Shown: positions 16,158 to 25,650, numbered from the stretch's first letter. The stretch is DNA of 64,000 nt from Stenotrophomonas maltophilia (GCF_004684085.1 NZ_SRHZ01000008.1:62001-126000); one strand, 5' to 3'. Made by a program: numbers and translations. The notes: generated by a model not told the origin, from the letters alone.

Positions 16158-16183
16158 TGGGTGCGGACCTTGGTCCGCACCCA
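16158..16183 (-). terminator. hairpin downstream of motB
   Basis: TGGGTGCGGACC-tt-GGTCCGCACCCA is a perfect 12-bp stem starting 4 bp past the motB stop. A half REP unit (from about 16140) adjoins it. There is no clear U-run, so it may be a REP-type transcript-stabilising hairpin. Confidence 0.5.
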
Positions 16184-16187
16184 CAGT

Positions 16188-17150
16188 TTATTCTGCTTGC
16201 CCCTGCACAGATTGTTCTGCCTCACCCTGCGCAGCCTGCACGTCGGGGTCGGCGGTCGGTGCCGACAACCCTACCTGCGGGCCCGCACCGGCCAGCGCAG
16301 CCGCCTCGGCAGCCTGGGTCATCACCACGATGCTGATGCGGCGGTTGATCGGGTTCTGTGGGTCTGCCTTGTCGAACAGCACCGAGGAGGACAGGCCGAC
16401 CACGCGGGTGATCTTGCTGTCTTCCAGGCCGCCATCGATCAACGCGCGCCGTGCGGCGTTGGCACGGTCGGCGCTCAGCTCCCAGTTGCCATAGCCACGC
16501 GCGGCCGAATAGGCGGTGATGTCGGTGTGGCCGGTCAGGCTGATCCGGTTCGGCACGTGGTTCAGGTACTCGGCCAGCTCGTGCAGGATCTGCTGCGTGT
16601 ACGGCTTCAGCGTGGCGCTGCCGAGGTCGAACATCGGCCGGTTCTGCTTGTCCACGATCTGGATGCGCAGGCCTTCCGGGGTCAGGTCCAGCAACAGCTG
16701 GTCCTTGAACGGCTCCAGTGCCTGGCTCCTGCTGATCGCCTCCTGCAGCTCCTTCATCAGCGCTTCCAGCTGTTGCTTGTCGCGCTGCTGCTCGTCCACC
16801 GGCTGCGGTACCGATTTCTGCTGGTTCTGGAAGGGGTCGCTGCTGTTGCCGCGGGAAATATCGGTGGCGCCACCCAGCTTGATCATCGAGGTGCTGGCGC
16901 CGCCCGGCCCGGCCATGCCCGGGGCCGGCGTGGCACTGGAACCGACCAGCGGGCTGGGGTTGCGGAAGTACTCGGAAATGGCCGCGCGCTCGGGCTTGCT
17001 GGTGCTGGCCATCAGCCACAGCACCAGGAAGAAGGCCATCATCGCGGTCACGAAGTCGGCGTAGGCGACCTTCCACGAACCACCGTGATGGGCAGCGTGG
17101 CCGGCCTTCTTGACCCGGCGGACGATGACGGTGGGCTTGGTCTCGGCCAT
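16188..17150 (-). CDS. motB: flagellar motor stator protein MotB
   Basis: A 320-residue protein. A single transmembrane helix near residues 25-50 (VAYADFVTAMMAFFLVLWLM) contains the Asp needed for proton passage. A Gly/Gln-rich linker leads to an OmpA-like peptidoglycan-binding domain with LTGHTDITAY and SADRANAARRALI. With MotA it forms the stator that powers flagellar rotation. It lies 3 bp after motA on the same strand. Confidence 0.95.
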   Translation of the reverse strand: MAETKPTVIVRRVKKAGHAAHHGGSWKVAYADFVTAMMAFFLVLWLMASTSKPERAAISEYFRNPSPLVGSSATPAPGMAGPGGASTSMIKLGGATDISRGNSSDPFQNQQKSVPQPVDEQQRDKQQLEALMKELQEAISRSQALEPFKDQLLLDLTPEGLRIQIVDKQNRPMFDLGSATLKPYTQQILHELAEYLNHVPNRISLTGHTDITAYSAARGYGNWELSADRANAARRALIDGGLEDSKITRVVGLSSSVLFDKADPQNPINRRISIVVMTQAAEAAALAGAGPQVGLSAPTADPDVQAAQGEAEQSVQGQAE

Positions 17151-17153
17151 GGC

Positions 17154-18008
17154 TTACTTGACCGTCTTCAGGTGCTGCTCGAAATCGGAGAAGGCCGGAC
17201 GCACGTTCGAAGGCAGCGTCTTGCGGGCGAATTCCAGCGCGATCTTCGGGTTGTAGCCGCGCAGGCAGGCCAGCAGGGCGGTCTTCACCGACTCATAGAT
17301 GCGGCTGTCCTGCTCGGCACGGGCTTCCATCGCCGAGGCCATCGGGCCGACGAAGCCGTAGCCCAGCAGAATGCCCAGGAAGGTGCCGACCAGCGCGCCG
17401 GCCACATGGCCACCCACTTCGACGATGTCACCCCCGATCGAGCCCATGGTGATGACGATGCCCAGCACCGCAGCCACGATGCCGAAACCGGGCAATCCGT
17501 CGGCGACCTTGTTCATCACCTGCGACGGCGCCATGGCTTCGGCGTGGTGTTTTTCCAGCTCCAGTTCCAGCAGCGGTTCCAGCTCGTGCGGCTCGATGTT
17601 GCTGCCGATCATCAGGCGCAGGCAGTCGGTGATGAAGTCGATCAGGTGGTGGTCGGCCTGGACCTTCGGGTAGTTGCCGAACAACGCGCTTTCAGCCGGG
17701 CGCTCGACATGGTCTTCCAGCGCCATGAAGCCCTCGCGACGGGCCTTGTTGAGCAGTTCGTAGACCAGGCTGAGGACGTCGATGTAGTCCTGCTGCTTGT
17801 AGCGCGGGCCCTTGAACACACCGACCATGGCCTGCAGGGTCTGCTTGACCGTCTTGGCCGGGGTGCCGACCAGGAACGCGCCCAGTGCGGCACCGCCGAT
17901 GATGACCAGTTCGTAGGGCTGCCAGAGGGCACCCAGGCGTCCGTGGGCCCCGAGGTAGCCCCCGAGCACGCTGATGATGACGACCAGGAATCCAACGATG
18001 ATGAGCAT
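17154..18008 (-). CDS. motA: flagellar motor stator protein MotA
   Basis: A 284-residue protein starting MLIIVGFLVVIISVLGGYLG, with four transmembrane helices (two at the N-terminus, two around residues 160-210). The cytoplasmic loop contains the conserved charged residues that contact FliG. The C-terminal helix segment LPGFGIVAAVLGIVITMG is typical. It is the first gene of the motAB pair. A FliA-like -10 sequence lies upstream. Confidence 0.95.
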   Translation of the reverse strand: MLIIVGFLVVIISVLGGYLGAHGRLGALWQPYELVIIGGAALGAFLVGTPAKTVKQTLQAMVGVFKGPRYKQQDYIDVLSLVYELLNKARREGFMALEDHVERPAESALFGNYPKVQADHHLIDFITDCLRLMIGSNIEPHELEPLLELELEKHHAEAMAPSQVMNKVADGLPGFGIVAAVLGIVITMGSIGGDIVEVGGHVAGALVGTFLGILLGYGFVGPMASAMEARAEQDSRIYESVKTALLACLRGYNPKIALEFARKTLPSNVRPAFSDFEQHLKTVK

Positions 18009-18037
18009 GGGGCAACGCAAGGAGGGGGGATATCTCC

Positions 18038-18064
18038 TTGTCGGCCCGTCGCCCGGTTTTCTGA
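18038..18064 (-). promoter_or_regulatory. possible FliA (sigma-28) promoter of motAB
   Basis: On the minus strand GCCGACAA matches the sigma-28 -10 consensus GCCGATAA at 7 of 8 bases, 29 bp upstream of motA. The matching -35 region, TCAGAAAA, is poor, so this is a weak call supported mainly by the known FliA dependence of motAB. Confidence 0.35.
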
Positions 18065-18099
18065 AGAGGGAATTCTGTGAAATCGGTCAGCGGGGAATT

Positions 18100-18567
18100 T
18101 CAGCCCGCCACGCCGCTTTCCGCGCCGCCGCGCTGCAAGGGGTCAGGCCAAGGCTCACCATTGCCGGTGAATGAAAGTGAGACGGAGTTCAGGCAGTGGC
18201 GCTCGAAGGTGGGCGGCGGACCGTCCGGGAACACGTGGCCCAGGTGGCTGCCGCAGCGCGCGCAGGTGATCTCGGTACGGACCATGCCGTGGCTGGTATC
18301 GCGGATCTCGCGCACGTGCGCCGGGTCGAACGGAGCAAAGAAACTGGGCCAGCCGGTGCCGGAATCAAACTTGGTGCTGGAGCGGAACAGCGGCAGCGCG
18401 CACAGGCGGCAGCAGTAGACGCCCTCGCGCTTGTTGTCCAGGAACACGCCGCAGAACGGCGCCTCGGTGCCGTGTTGCAGCAGCACGCGGCGCTCCTCGC
18501 TGCTGAGGCCGGCTATCAGCGCCTCGGTCTGGGTGGCAGTGGGGGGCGTCAGGTCGAAAGCAGTCAT
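18100..18567 (-). CDS. msrB: cytosolic methionine-(R)-sulfoxide reductase B
   Basis: A 155-residue MsrB that reduces methionine-R-sulfoxide in proteins. Two zinc-binding pairs are visible (YCCRLC and ITCARC), and the catalytic Cys is in RHCLNSVSL. The core [14 protein letters not shown] is standard. No signal sequence, so it should act in the cytoplasm, unlike the Tat-type MsrB at 47721-48296. The ATG at 18567 is used because the longer frame adds about 100 residues of non-coding character. Confidence 0.93.
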   Translation of the reverse strand: MTAFDLTPPTATQTEALIAGLSSEERRVLLQHGTEAPFCGVFLDNKREGVYCCRLCALPLFRSSTKFDSGTGWPSFFAPFDPAHVREIRDTSHGMVRTEITCARCGSHLGHVFPDGPPPTFERHCLNSVSLSFTGNGEPWPDPLQRGGAESGVAG

Positions 18568-18707
18568 GCCGGCTCTCCGTGGGGTCGATGGCCTGGGGAT
18601 GCCGGAAAACGTGGGGGTTCCGGCGCAACCTTGCAAGTGTGATGGCCGTTCATGGCCGGCACACAGGCACAGGCGCAAGGTGAATGCGAACCGCGCTGGA
18701 GCGTGCC

Positions 18708-19079
18708 ATGAAACCGTCCTTCCCCCTGTTGCTGATGACGCTGGTGCCTGTGCTGGCGCTGGCCCAGGTGCCGACCGGCAATCCGACGGCGACCCGCAGC
18801 AGCACCACCGTAGCCCCACCGCCCGTGGTGCCGCCTGTGCAGCCTGCGCGCCCGCAGCCGCAAGTGCTGCCCTCGCCGCAACCGGCACAGCCCATCAAAT
18901 CCACCGGCCCGGCCCAGGTTGCACCGGTTCCGGCACCGAAACCGGCCGACAAGGTCTACGACCGCAACGGTCGCATCATCCCCGGGGTACGCCCGGCCGG
19001 CCCCAACCGCGTATTCGATTCGCGCACCGGCCGCTATTACGACAGCGTGCCCAGCGGCGACGGCCAGCAGATCCGGTAG
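18708..19079 (+). CDS. secreted proline-rich protein, function unknown
   Basis: A 123-residue protein with a signal peptide ([20 protein letters not shown], cleavage near 20). A Pro/Gln/Val-rich low-complexity stretch follows to about residue 80, then a short conserved-looking end ([20 protein letters not shown] and [19 protein letters not shown]). CTGGAG precedes the ATG at 18708. Its TAG stop codon is the TAG of a GTAG REP element. Probably periplasmic. Confidence 0.65.
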   Translation: MKPSFPLLLMTLVPVLALAQVPTGNPTATRSSTTVAPPPVVPPVQPARPQPQVLPSPQPAQPIKSTGPAQVAPVPAPKPADKVYDRNGRIIPGVRPAGPNRVFDSRTGRYYDSVPSGDGQQIR

Positions 19080-19098
19080 CGCTGGGCCATGCCCGGCG
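19076..19098 (+). repeat. GTAG REP element supplying a stop codon
   Basis: GTAG followed by a CGCTGGGC-CAT-GCCCGGCG hairpin. The TAG at 19077-19079 is the stop of the preceding gene. Confidence 0.85.
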
Positions 19099-19266
19099 GT
19101 GGGGCAGTGCGTTGCCAACCCAGGTTGGCAGCCACCGGGCCTGAACCCACGAAAACAGCCTCCTGCCGATCACTGCTTTTTCGCCTGCGATTAACCGTTG
19201 CGGGACCACCGTGGCCCTGCGCCGGCACTCTGCCGCCGCATGTCCTTCGTCCACTGGATCGCGATC

Positions 19267-19431
19267 ATGAAAAACCAGCAGAACCGTCATCCCGGCAAGG
19301 AACCGCAGGGCCGTAACCCGCAGCAACAGCAGCAGCAACAGCAGCAACAGCAGCAGATGGACCCGCAGCAGCCGCACAAGGGTGGCAAGCAGCAGGAACA
19401 GCGCTCGCAGAAGCACCCGCAGCAGCGCTGA
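19267..19431 (+). CDS. small polyglutamine-containing protein
   Basis: A 54-residue, very hydrophilic protein (MKNQQNRHPGKEPQGRNP...) with an uninterrupted run of 12 glutamines encoded at 19321-19356 by mixed CAG and CAA codons, then further Gln, His, Lys and Pro. No signal peptide or known domain. The start is the second in-frame ATG; a longer frame from 19198 exists but its N-terminus looks non-coding. No function is proposed and expression is uncertain. Confidence 0.45.
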   Translation: MKNQQNRHPGKEPQGRNPQQQQQQQQQQQQMDPQQPHKGGKQQEQRSQKHPQQR

Positions 19432-19439
19432 CCGGTCCC

Positions 19440-19472
19440 GGGGTCGGATCCCGCGCAGCGGGCTCTGACCCC
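19440..19472. repeat. hairpin of the GGGGTCAGATCCC family
   Basis: GGGGTCGGATCCC and GGGCTCTGACCCC pair over 13 bp with two mismatches around a 7-base loop. The outer bases match the perfect hairpin at 14249-14287. It lies between the convergent polyQ and lrp genes and may terminate both. Confidence 0.6.
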
Positions 19473-19487
19473 ACCCGCGCAACCGCC

Positions 19488-19967
19488 TCAATCGGGAATC
19501 GGCAGGCTCAGCGTCTCCTTCACCTCTTCCATCACGATGTAGCTCTTCGACTCGCGTACGTGCGGCAGCGTCAGCAACGTGCTGCCGAGCAGCTTGCGGT
19601 AGGAGGCCATTTCACTGATCCGTGCCTTCAGCAGGTAGTCGAAATCACCGGACACCAGGTGGCACTCCAGCACGTTCGGCAGCTTCAGCGCTGCGCGCCG
19701 GAATTCCTCGAAGATGTCGCCGGACTTGTAGGCCAGGCTGATTTCCACGAACACCAGCAGGCTGGCCTTTACCGCCGCCGGGTCGAGGTGGGCGTGGTAG
19801 CCGGTGATCACCGCTTCGCGTTCGAGCCGCCGCACGCGCTCGGTGCACGGGGTGGTGGACAGGCCGACCCGCTCGCCCAGTTCGGTGAAGGAAATCCGGC
19901 CCTCGGCCTGCAGGATGCGCAGGATCTTGCGGTCGATCTTGTCCAGTTCGCGGGTACGGGTGGCCAT
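19488..19967 (-). CDS. Lrp/AsnC-family transcriptional regulator
   Basis: A 159-residue Lrp-type protein. The helix-turn-helix lies in residues 8-60 (LDKIDRKILRILQAEGRISF, then GLSTTPCTERVRRL) and an AsnC ligand-binding domain follows. The ATG giving MATRTRELDKIDRK is chosen as it matches the family; upstream codons overlap the operator. It is divergent from dadA-alr, so it is very probably the alanine-responsive regulator of that operon. Confidence 0.92.
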   Translation of the reverse strand: MATRTRELDKIDRKILRILQAEGRISFTELGERVGLSTTPCTERVRRLEREAVITGYHAHLDPAAVKASLLVFVEISLAYKSGDIFEEFRRAALKLPNVLECHLVSGDFDYLLKARISEMASYRKLLGSTLLTLPHVRESKSYIVMEEVKETLSLPIPD

Positions 19968-19985
19968 GGCCGTCAACCTTGGGGA

Positions 19986-20017
19986 ATGAATTGCAGGAGA
20001 ACATCCTGCCGATTCAT
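19986..20017. promoter_or_regulatory. probable Lrp-type operator in the lrp-dadA spacer
   Basis: An interrupted palindrome: ATGAAT-t-GCAGGA at 19986-19998 is mirrored by TCCTGC-cg-ATTCAT at 20004-20017. It lies about 20 bp from the lrp start and 100 bp from dadA. A TATACT at 20052-20057 could be the -10 of dadA. Binding by the adjacent Lrp protein is inferred. Confidence 0.5.
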
Positions 20018-20116
20018 TGTAAATCAGGCGAATCAACTGGTATTGGCTGTCTATACTTCCCCAATTATGGTCCCGGCACGCTCCAGTGCAGGGAATGATC
20101 GGGTTGGAGAAGTCCC

Positions 20117-21421
20117 ATGCGAGTCCTAGTCCTCGGCAGCGGCGTGATCGGCACTACCAGTGCCTGGTACCTGCGACAGGCCGGGTTTGAAGTCACGGTC
20201 ATCGACCGTCAGCCCGGCCCGGCGCTGGAGACCAGCTTCGCCAATGCCGGCCAGCTGTCGTTCGGCTATACCTCGCCGTGGGCCGCCCCGGGCGTGCCGA
20301 AGAAGGCGATCGGCTGGCTGTTCGAAAAGCACGCGCCGCTGGCGATCAAGCCGGGCATGGACCTGGCCCAGTACCGCTGGCTGTGGCAGATGCTGCGCAA
20401 CTGCACCCACGAGCGCTATGCGATCAACAAGGCGCGCATGGTGCGCATGTCCGAGTACAGCCGCGACTGCCTCAATGAGTTGCGTGCGCAGATCGGCATC
20501 GAGTTCGAGGGCCGCGACCTGGGCACCACCCAGCTGTTCCGCACCCAGCAGCAGTTGGATGCCTCGGCGCAGGACATCGAGATCCTGGCCCAGTACGGCG
20601 TGCCGTACGAGGTGCTGGACCGTGCCGGCATCATCCAGGCTGAACCGGCGCTGGCCCATGTCGATGGTCTGGTCGGCGCGCTGCGTCTGCCGCGTGACCA
20701 GACCGGCGACTGCCAGCTGTTCACCCGCCGCCTGGCGCAGATGTGCGTGGACGCCGGCGTCGAGTTCCGCTTCGACCAGGACATCACCGGCCTGGTCTCT
20801 GATGGTGAGCGCATCACCGGCGTGCACGTCAACGGCGCGCTGGAAACGGCCGACCGCTTCGTGGTCGCGCTCGGCAGCTATTCGCCGGCACTGGTCGCAC
20901 CGCTGGGCATGCGCCTGCCGGTGTACCCGCTGAAGGGTTATTCGCTGACTCTGCCGATCACCGATCCGGCAATGGCACCGACCTCGACCATCCTCGATGA
21001 GAGCTACAAGGTGGCGGTCACCCGTTTCGACGACCGCATCCGCGTCGGTGGCATGGCTGAAGTGGCCGGCTTCGACCTGTCGCTGTCGCAGCGCCGCCGC
21101 GAGACCTTGGAGCTGGTGGTCAGCGACCTCTATCCGAAGGGCGGTGACCTGTCGCGCGCGCAGTTCTGGACCGGCCTGCGCCCGGCCACGCCGGACGGTA
21201 CGCCGGTGATCGGCGCCACGCCGTTGCGCAACCTTTACCTCAACACCGGCCACGGCACGTTGGGCTGGACCATGGCCTGCGGCTCGGGCCGCTACCTGGC
21301 CGACCTGATGAGCGCGCGCCAGCCGCAGATCAGCACGGAAGGCCTGGATATTTTCCGCTACGGCCAGTACGGTCACGCGCCGCAACACGAGAACCGCACA
21401 TGCGTCCTGCCCGCGCGCTGA
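20117..21421 (+). CDS. dadA: D-amino acid dehydrogenase small subunit
   Basis: A 434-residue FAD enzyme of the DAO superfamily. The dinucleotide-binding motif [15 protein letters not shown] is at residues 4-18, and the C-terminal FAD segment reads [20 protein letters not shown]. DadA oxidises D-alanine and other D-amino acids to 2-oxo acids at the inner membrane, passing electrons to the respiratory chain. It overlaps alr by 22 bp, and the divergent lrp gene completes the classic alanine catabolic unit. GGAG precedes the ATG. Confidence 0.95.
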   Translation: MRVLVLGSGVIGTTSAWYLRQAGFEVTVIDRQPGPALETSFANAGQLSFGYTSPWAAPGVPKKAIGWLFEKHAPLAIKPGMDLAQYRWLWQMLRNCTHERYAINKARMVRMSEYSRDCLNELRAQIGIEFEGRDLGTTQLFRTQQQLDASAQDIEILAQYGVPYEVLDRAGIIQAEPALAHVDGLVGALRLPRDQTGDCQLFTRRLAQMCVDAGVEFRFDQDITGLVSDGERITGVHVNGALETADRFVVALGSYSPALVAPLGMRLPVYPLKGYSLTLPITDPAMAPTSTILDESYKVAVTRFDDRIRVGGMAEVAGFDLSLSQRRRETLELVVSDLYPKGGDLSRAQFWTGLRPATPDGTPVIGATPLRNLYLNTGHGTLGWTMACGSGRYLADLMSARQPQISTEGLDIFRYGQYGHAPQHENRTCVLPAR

Positions 21422-22470
21422 TCGATCTGGGCGCCCTGCGCAGCAACTACCGCCTGGCCCGCGAACTGGGCGGTGGCAAGGCCCTGGCGATCATCAAGGC
21501 CGATGCCTACGGGCATGGCGCGGTGCGCTGTGCGCAGGCGCTGGAAGGCGAGGCCGATGGTTTCGGTGTAGCCACCATCGAAGAAGCACTGGAACTGCGC
21601 CAGGCCGGCATCCGTGCGCCGATCCTGCTGCTGGAAGGCATCTTCGAAGCGAGTGACATGGCACTGGTGGCCGAACACGATTTCTGGTTCGCGGTGGGTT
21701 CGCCGTGGCAGCTGGACGCCTTGGCCGCGTTCGACAGTCCGCGCCCGCTGACGGTGTGGCTGAAGCTGGACAGCGGCATGCATCGCCTCGGTCTGGACGT
21801 GGACAGCTTCCGTGCGGCGCACGCGCGCCTGTTGGCGCTGCCGCAGGTTGCGCACATCGTGCTGATGACCCATCTGGCACGTGCCGACGAGCTGGACAGT
21901 GAACGCACCCACGAGCAGGCGGCAACGTTCGCCCGTACGATCGACGGCCTGGAAGGTGAGACCAGCGTGTGCAATTCGCCGGCCCTGCTGGGCTGGCCGG
22001 ATGTACGCAGCGACTGGGTGCGCCCGGGGTTGATGCTGTACGGGGCCAATCCGTTGCCCGACAACAGCGATCTGACCGCACGCCTGCGCCCGGTGATGAC
22101 CATGCAGTCAAAGGTGATCGCCGAGCGCTGGATCGAACCCGGAGAACCGGTGGGCTATGGCGCCCGCTTCGTGTCGAAGGTGCGCACCCGCGTCGGCGTG
22201 GTCGCGCTGGGCTATGCCGACGGCTATCCGCAGTTCGCGCCGAATGGCACCCCGGTGCTGATCGACGGCCAGCCCGGTGCGCTGATCGGGCGCGTGTCGA
22301 TGGACATGTTGACGGTGGACCTGACGGCGCACCCGCAGGCTGCGGTCGGCAGCGTGGTGGAGCTGTGGGGCAGTGCGCCGACGCTGTCGGAGCTGGCACC
22401 GCGCTGTGGCGTGAGCGCTTATCAGTTGCCGTGCGCGGTCAAGCGCGTGGCGCGCGTGTACGTCGATTGA
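21400..22470 (+). CDS. alr: alanine racemase, catabolic type
   Basis: A 356-residue fold-III PLP enzyme that interconverts L- and D-alanine. The PLP Lys is at residue 33 in [10 protein letters not shown] and the catalytic Tyr at about 253 in [17 protein letters not shown] is also typical. It begins inside the end of dadA (22-bp overlap), implying coupled translation. Next to dadA it probably acts in L-alanine catabolism (dadX role), although it may also supply D-alanine for the wall. Confidence 0.95.
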   Translation: MRPARALIDLGALRSNYRLARELGGGKALAIIKADAYGHGAVRCAQALEGEADGFGVATIEEALELRQAGIRAPILLLEGIFEASDMALVAEHDFWFAVGSPWQLDALAAFDSPRPLTVWLKLDSGMHRLGLDVDSFRAAHARLLALPQVAHIVLMTHLARADELDSERTHEQAATFARTIDGLEGETSVCNSPALLGWPDVRSDWVRPGLMLYGANPLPDNSDLTARLRPVMTMQSKVIAERWIEPGEPVGYGARFVSKVRTRVGVVALGYADGYPQFAPNGTPVLIDGQPGALIGRVSMDMLTVDLTAHPQAAVGSVVELWGSAPTLSELAPRCGVSAYQLPCAVKRVARVYVD

Positions 22471-22475
22471 TGCAT

Positions 22476-22534
22476 CGCCGGGCATGGCCCGGCGCTACCT
22501 CTGGACATCCGGTAGCGCCGGACCATGCCCGGCG
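22476..22534. repeat. inverted pair of GCCGGGC-type GTAG REP elements
   Basis: Units at 22476-22498 (ending CTAC) and 22512-22534 (starting GTAG, with one base change in the stem) lie between the convergent alr and DUF3016 genes. Confidence 0.85.
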
Positions 22535-22542
22535 GTTGTTGA

Positions 22543-23106
22543 TCAACGCGCAGCGGTCGCCTGGCTGGCCAGCTGCCGCTTCACCCAGTCATCGATCAGG
22601 CGCTTCTCGTAGCGCAGCGGATCACTGTCGCTCTTCAGCCCCAGGTTGTGCAGATAGCCGGTGTCGCTCAGGCGCGCATCGCCTTCGCTGATGATGCGGC
22701 CGCTGGCATCCTTCAGTGTGTACTGCAGGCTGATGCGCGGCGGGTAGATGTCACGCATGATCCGGATGTCGCTGCCGCGCGGGCCGTGCCACGGCTCATA
22801 GTCGCCGGCACGCTTGATGTCGACCAGGGTCACGTCCAGGGTCTGCCCCGGTTGCAGCGGCTTGGCGGCGGTGGTCTGCAGGTAGCGCGCCAGCTGCTGC
22901 ACCCAGTCGCCGCGCTCGGCTTCGAAGCGGTTGGTGCTCTGGCGGATCTCGGTGAACTTGGCCGGATCATCCCATTTCACGCTGACCGGGCCATCGGCCT
23001 GCAGCGCACGCGGGGCTTGCGCGTCGGTCACGGTGCGCGGGGCCGCGTTGGCACCGCCCGCCACCAGGGCGCCTGCCAGCAGGGCAATCGCGAGTGAGCG
23101 TTTCAT
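22543..23106 (-). CDS. DUF3016-family exported protein
   Basis: A 187-residue protein with a signal peptide (MKRSLAIALLAGALVAGGANA). The mature part has the DUF3016 features VKWDDPAKFTEIR, LDVTLVDIKRAGDYEPWHG and IMRDIYPPRISLQY. Role unknown; probably periplasmic. The internal ATG at 23106 gives the signal peptide directly and is preferred over a start 14 codons upstream. Confidence 0.78.
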   Translation of the reverse strand: MKRSLAIALLAGALVAGGANAAPRTVTDAQAPRALQADGPVSVKWDDPAKFTEIRQSTNRFEAERGDWVQQLARYLQTTAAKPLQPGQTLDVTLVDIKRAGDYEPWHGPRGSDIRIMRDIYPPRISLQYTLKDASGRIISEGDARLSDTGYLHNLGLKSDSDPLRYEKRLIDDWVKRQLASQATAAR

Positions 23107-23284
23107 GACGGTCTCCTGCGTCCCGCCCATGGGGACGATGTTGATCACAGATCGAGTGTGATCCTGCTTTCAGGCAACGGCAATGGCCGATTGCGTCACG
23201 GTCAAGAGTGGTTGCCGCCAATTCATTGTCGTCAAGCATGACTGACGGCGCTTGACGCTGTGAATACGCTCTTTGGAAGATGCT

Positions 23285-25339
23285 GTGCCTCCAACCCGGC
23301 CTGTCCAAACGCCCTTGTCCACACTGCCGCCCCTAGTGGAGCGCCCACCGATGATGGTGCCGGCGCCCGAACCCGACCTGCATCATGGCGTGCTTGAGCG
23401 CATCAACGCAGGCTTCTGCGTGATCCAGGTGCTGTTCGAGGGGGACCGCGCGGTGGATTACCGTTTCATCGAGGTCAACGACGCCTTCGAACGGCACACC
23501 GGCCTGAAGGACGCACGCGGCCAGCACATGAGCGCGTTGGAACCGAATCACGAGGAAGACTGGTTCCGCATCTACGGTGAAGTGGCCCGCAGTGGCCGGC
23601 CGGCGCAGTTCGAGATGGAAGCGCGGGCGCTGGGCCGCTCGTTCGCAGTCGATGCCGTGCGTGTGGGGCGTCCGGGAGAGGACAAGGTTGGCATCCTGTT
23701 CTTCGACATCACTGCGCGCAAGCAGATGGAAGTGGAACTGGGCGAGAGCGAAGCGCGCTTCAGCGCGCTGGCCGATGGCCTGCCGATGCCGGTATGGGTG
23801 CTGGACGAGCGCGGCCATGCCCGCTTCGTCAACAGCGCTTTCAGCGAGTTCTTCGGTGGCGACGAGACGCGCGTTCCGGAAGACGTGTGGCGCGGCCTGG
23901 TGCATCCGGATGACGCATCGGTGTTCGAGTACGAACTGCAGGAAGCGCTGAAGGCGCAGCGTTCGATGCACGCGCTGGTGCGTGCGCGCCGGGCCGATGG
24001 CCAGTGGCGCTGGCTGGAAATGAATGCGCGCCCGCGCTTCTCGCGGATGGGCCGTTTCATCGGCCTTGCCGGCAGCAGCCCGGACGTGACCGAGCGCCGC
24101 GAAATCGAACTGGCCCGCGAAGAGCTGCTGCAGTCCGAGCGTGCTGCGCGCAGTGCGGCCGAGAACATGGCGCGGCTGAAGGATGAATTCCTGGCCACGC
24201 TGTCGCACGAACTGCGCACGCCGCTCACCACCATTCTTGGTTGGAGCGAACTGCTGCTGCAGCGCGTGGACAACACTAGTCCGCTGTACAAGGGCCTGAA
24301 TGTGATCGCCAACAGCGCAGGTGCGCAGAAGCGGCTGATCTCGGACATGCTCGACCTCAGCAGCATGCTGCTGGGCAAGGTGCAGCTGGAAGTGGAGGTG
24401 CTGGATCTGTGCGGCGTGCTGGGCGAAGCGATCGGTGCGCAGGAACTGGTGGCCGAAGGCAAAGCGCTGGATGTGCACCTGCAGTTGCCCGACCAGCCCA
24501 GCCTGGTGCTGGGCGATGCCACCCGACTGCAGCAGGTGTTCTGGAACCTGCTCTCCAATGCGATCAAGTTCACCCCGGCCGAGGGCCGAATCGATGTGGC
24601 CCTGCTGGCCGATGGCAACCACTGGGTGATCACCGTGCGCGACACCGGTGACGGCATCGCGCCTGAGTTCCTCAACCACCTGTTCAGCCGGTTCCGCCAG
24701 GCCGATGGCACCACCACCCGCCGTCACGGTGGGTTGGGCCTGGGCCTGGCGATCGTGCAGCAGTTGGTGGAACTGCATGGCGGTACGGTCACCGCTGCCA
24801 GCGAAGGCCATGGCCACGGTGCCACCTTCACCGTGCGCCTGCCGCAGCACCTTCCCGATGCAGAGCGACGCCCGCTGCGCGAAGTGATCAGCGGGCCGAT
24901 CCTGGAGCCGGTGATCGTCGAGCCGTATCCGCTGCGTGGCATGCACGTGCTGGCGGTGGAAGACCAGCCGGAAGTACTGGAGTACCTGCGGCGCATGCTG
25001 GAAGAGCAGGGTGCGAGCGTGTCTGCGGCCAGTTCCGCAGGCGAGGCATTGGCACTGCTGGCCGACACCGGCCATCTGCAGTACCACGTGATGCTGACCG
25101 ACATCGGCATGCCGGGCATGGACGGATACGGCCTGGTGCGTACGCTGCGCGAGGACATGGGCGTGGACGCGCTGACCCTGCCGGCAGTGGCTGTGACGGC
25201 ACTGGCGCGCGCCGACGATCGGCGCCGTGCGTTGGCATCGGGCTTCCAGGAGCACGTAGCCAAGCCCTATTCGGTGGCGCAGTTGGTTTCTGCCGTGCGC
25301 AAGGTACAGGTGCCGCGGGCCGACAGCGCGCTGCACTGA
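23285..25339 (+). CDS. PAS-PAS hybrid histidine kinase with C-terminal receiver
   Basis: A soluble kinase of about 684 residues. Two PAS-like domains (about 30-150 and 155-280) precede a HisKA domain with the phospho-accepting His in SHELRTPLTTILGW. An HATPase domain follows (NLLSNAIKFTP, DTGDGI, GGLGLGLAIV), then a receiver domain with Asp in MLTDIGMPGMDG and a Lys in VAKPYS. No transmembrane helix, so it senses a cytosolic signal. The GTG at 23285 has GGAAG 5 bases upstream; TTG 23273 and ATG 23351 are alternatives. No partner regulator is adjacent. Confidence 0.88.
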   Translation: MPPTRPVQTPLSTLPPLVERPPMMVPAPEPDLHHGVLERINAGFCVIQVLFEGDRAVDYRFIEVNDAFERHTGLKDARGQHMSALEPNHEEDWFRIYGEVARSGRPAQFEMEARALGRSFAVDAVRVGRPGEDKVGILFFDITARKQMEVELGESEARFSALADGLPMPVWVLDERGHARFVNSAFSEFFGGDETRVPEDVWRGLVHPDDASVFEYELQEALKAQRSMHALVRARRADGQWRWLEMNARPRFSRMGRFIGLAGSSPDVTERREIELAREELLQSERAARSAAENMARLKDEFLATLSHELRTPLTTILGWSELLLQRVDNTSPLYKGLNVIANSAGAQKRLISDMLDLSSMLLGKVQLEVEVLDLCGVLGEAIGAQELVAEGKALDVHLQLPDQPSLVLGDATRLQQVFWNLLSNAIKFTPAEGRIDVALLADGNHWVITVRDTGDGIAPEFLNHLFSRFRQADGTTTRRHGGLGLGLAIVQQLVELHGGTVTAASEGHGHGATFTVRLPQHLPDAERRPLREVISGPILEPVIVEPYPLRGMHVLAVEDQPEVLEYLRRMLEEQGASVSAASSAGEALALLADTGHLQYHVMLTDIGMPGMDGYGLVRTLREDMGVDALTLPAVAVTALARADDRRRALASGFQEHVAKPYSVAQLVSAVRKVQVPRADSALH

Positions 25340-25359
25340 GCATTCACAGGAGGTCGCCG

Positions 25360-25650
25360 ATGTCCCGTACAGCTCCCCGTATCCATACTGATCCGGCGCA
25401 GATCGCGCGCCTGGAAGCCCTGTTGCCGCAGCTGGAAGGCGAAACGCAGGTGGAACTGACCCTGCATGATGGTCGCCGGCTGCTCGGCACCGTGGCGGTG
25501 AAGCCGACCGTGCAGCAGTACCGCAACGAAGCAGGCGACGAAGGCAGCAACGGCCAGCTGCGCCTGGATGACTACGACACGCCGGTGCAGCAGCACCACG
25601 TGTGGCTGGACGAGATCGCCAGCATCCGCAGGTTGCCGCCGAGGGTTTGA
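25360..25650 (+). CDS. DUF3247-family protein
   Basis: A 96-residue protein with VELTLHDGRRLLGTVAVKPT, a pattern of DUF3247, a small family typical of Xanthomonadaceae that from memory adopts an Sm-like beta fold. AGGAGG lies before the ATG, 20 bp after the hybrid kinase stop, so the two may be co-transcribed. No function is established. A 9-bp inverted repeat (25630-25638 and 25651-25659) covers its stop region. Confidence 0.72.
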   Translation: MSRTAPRIHTDPAQIARLEALLPQLEGETQVELTLHDGRRLLGTVAVKPTVQQYRNEAGDEGSNGQLRLDDYDTPVQQHHVWLDEIASIRRLPPRV

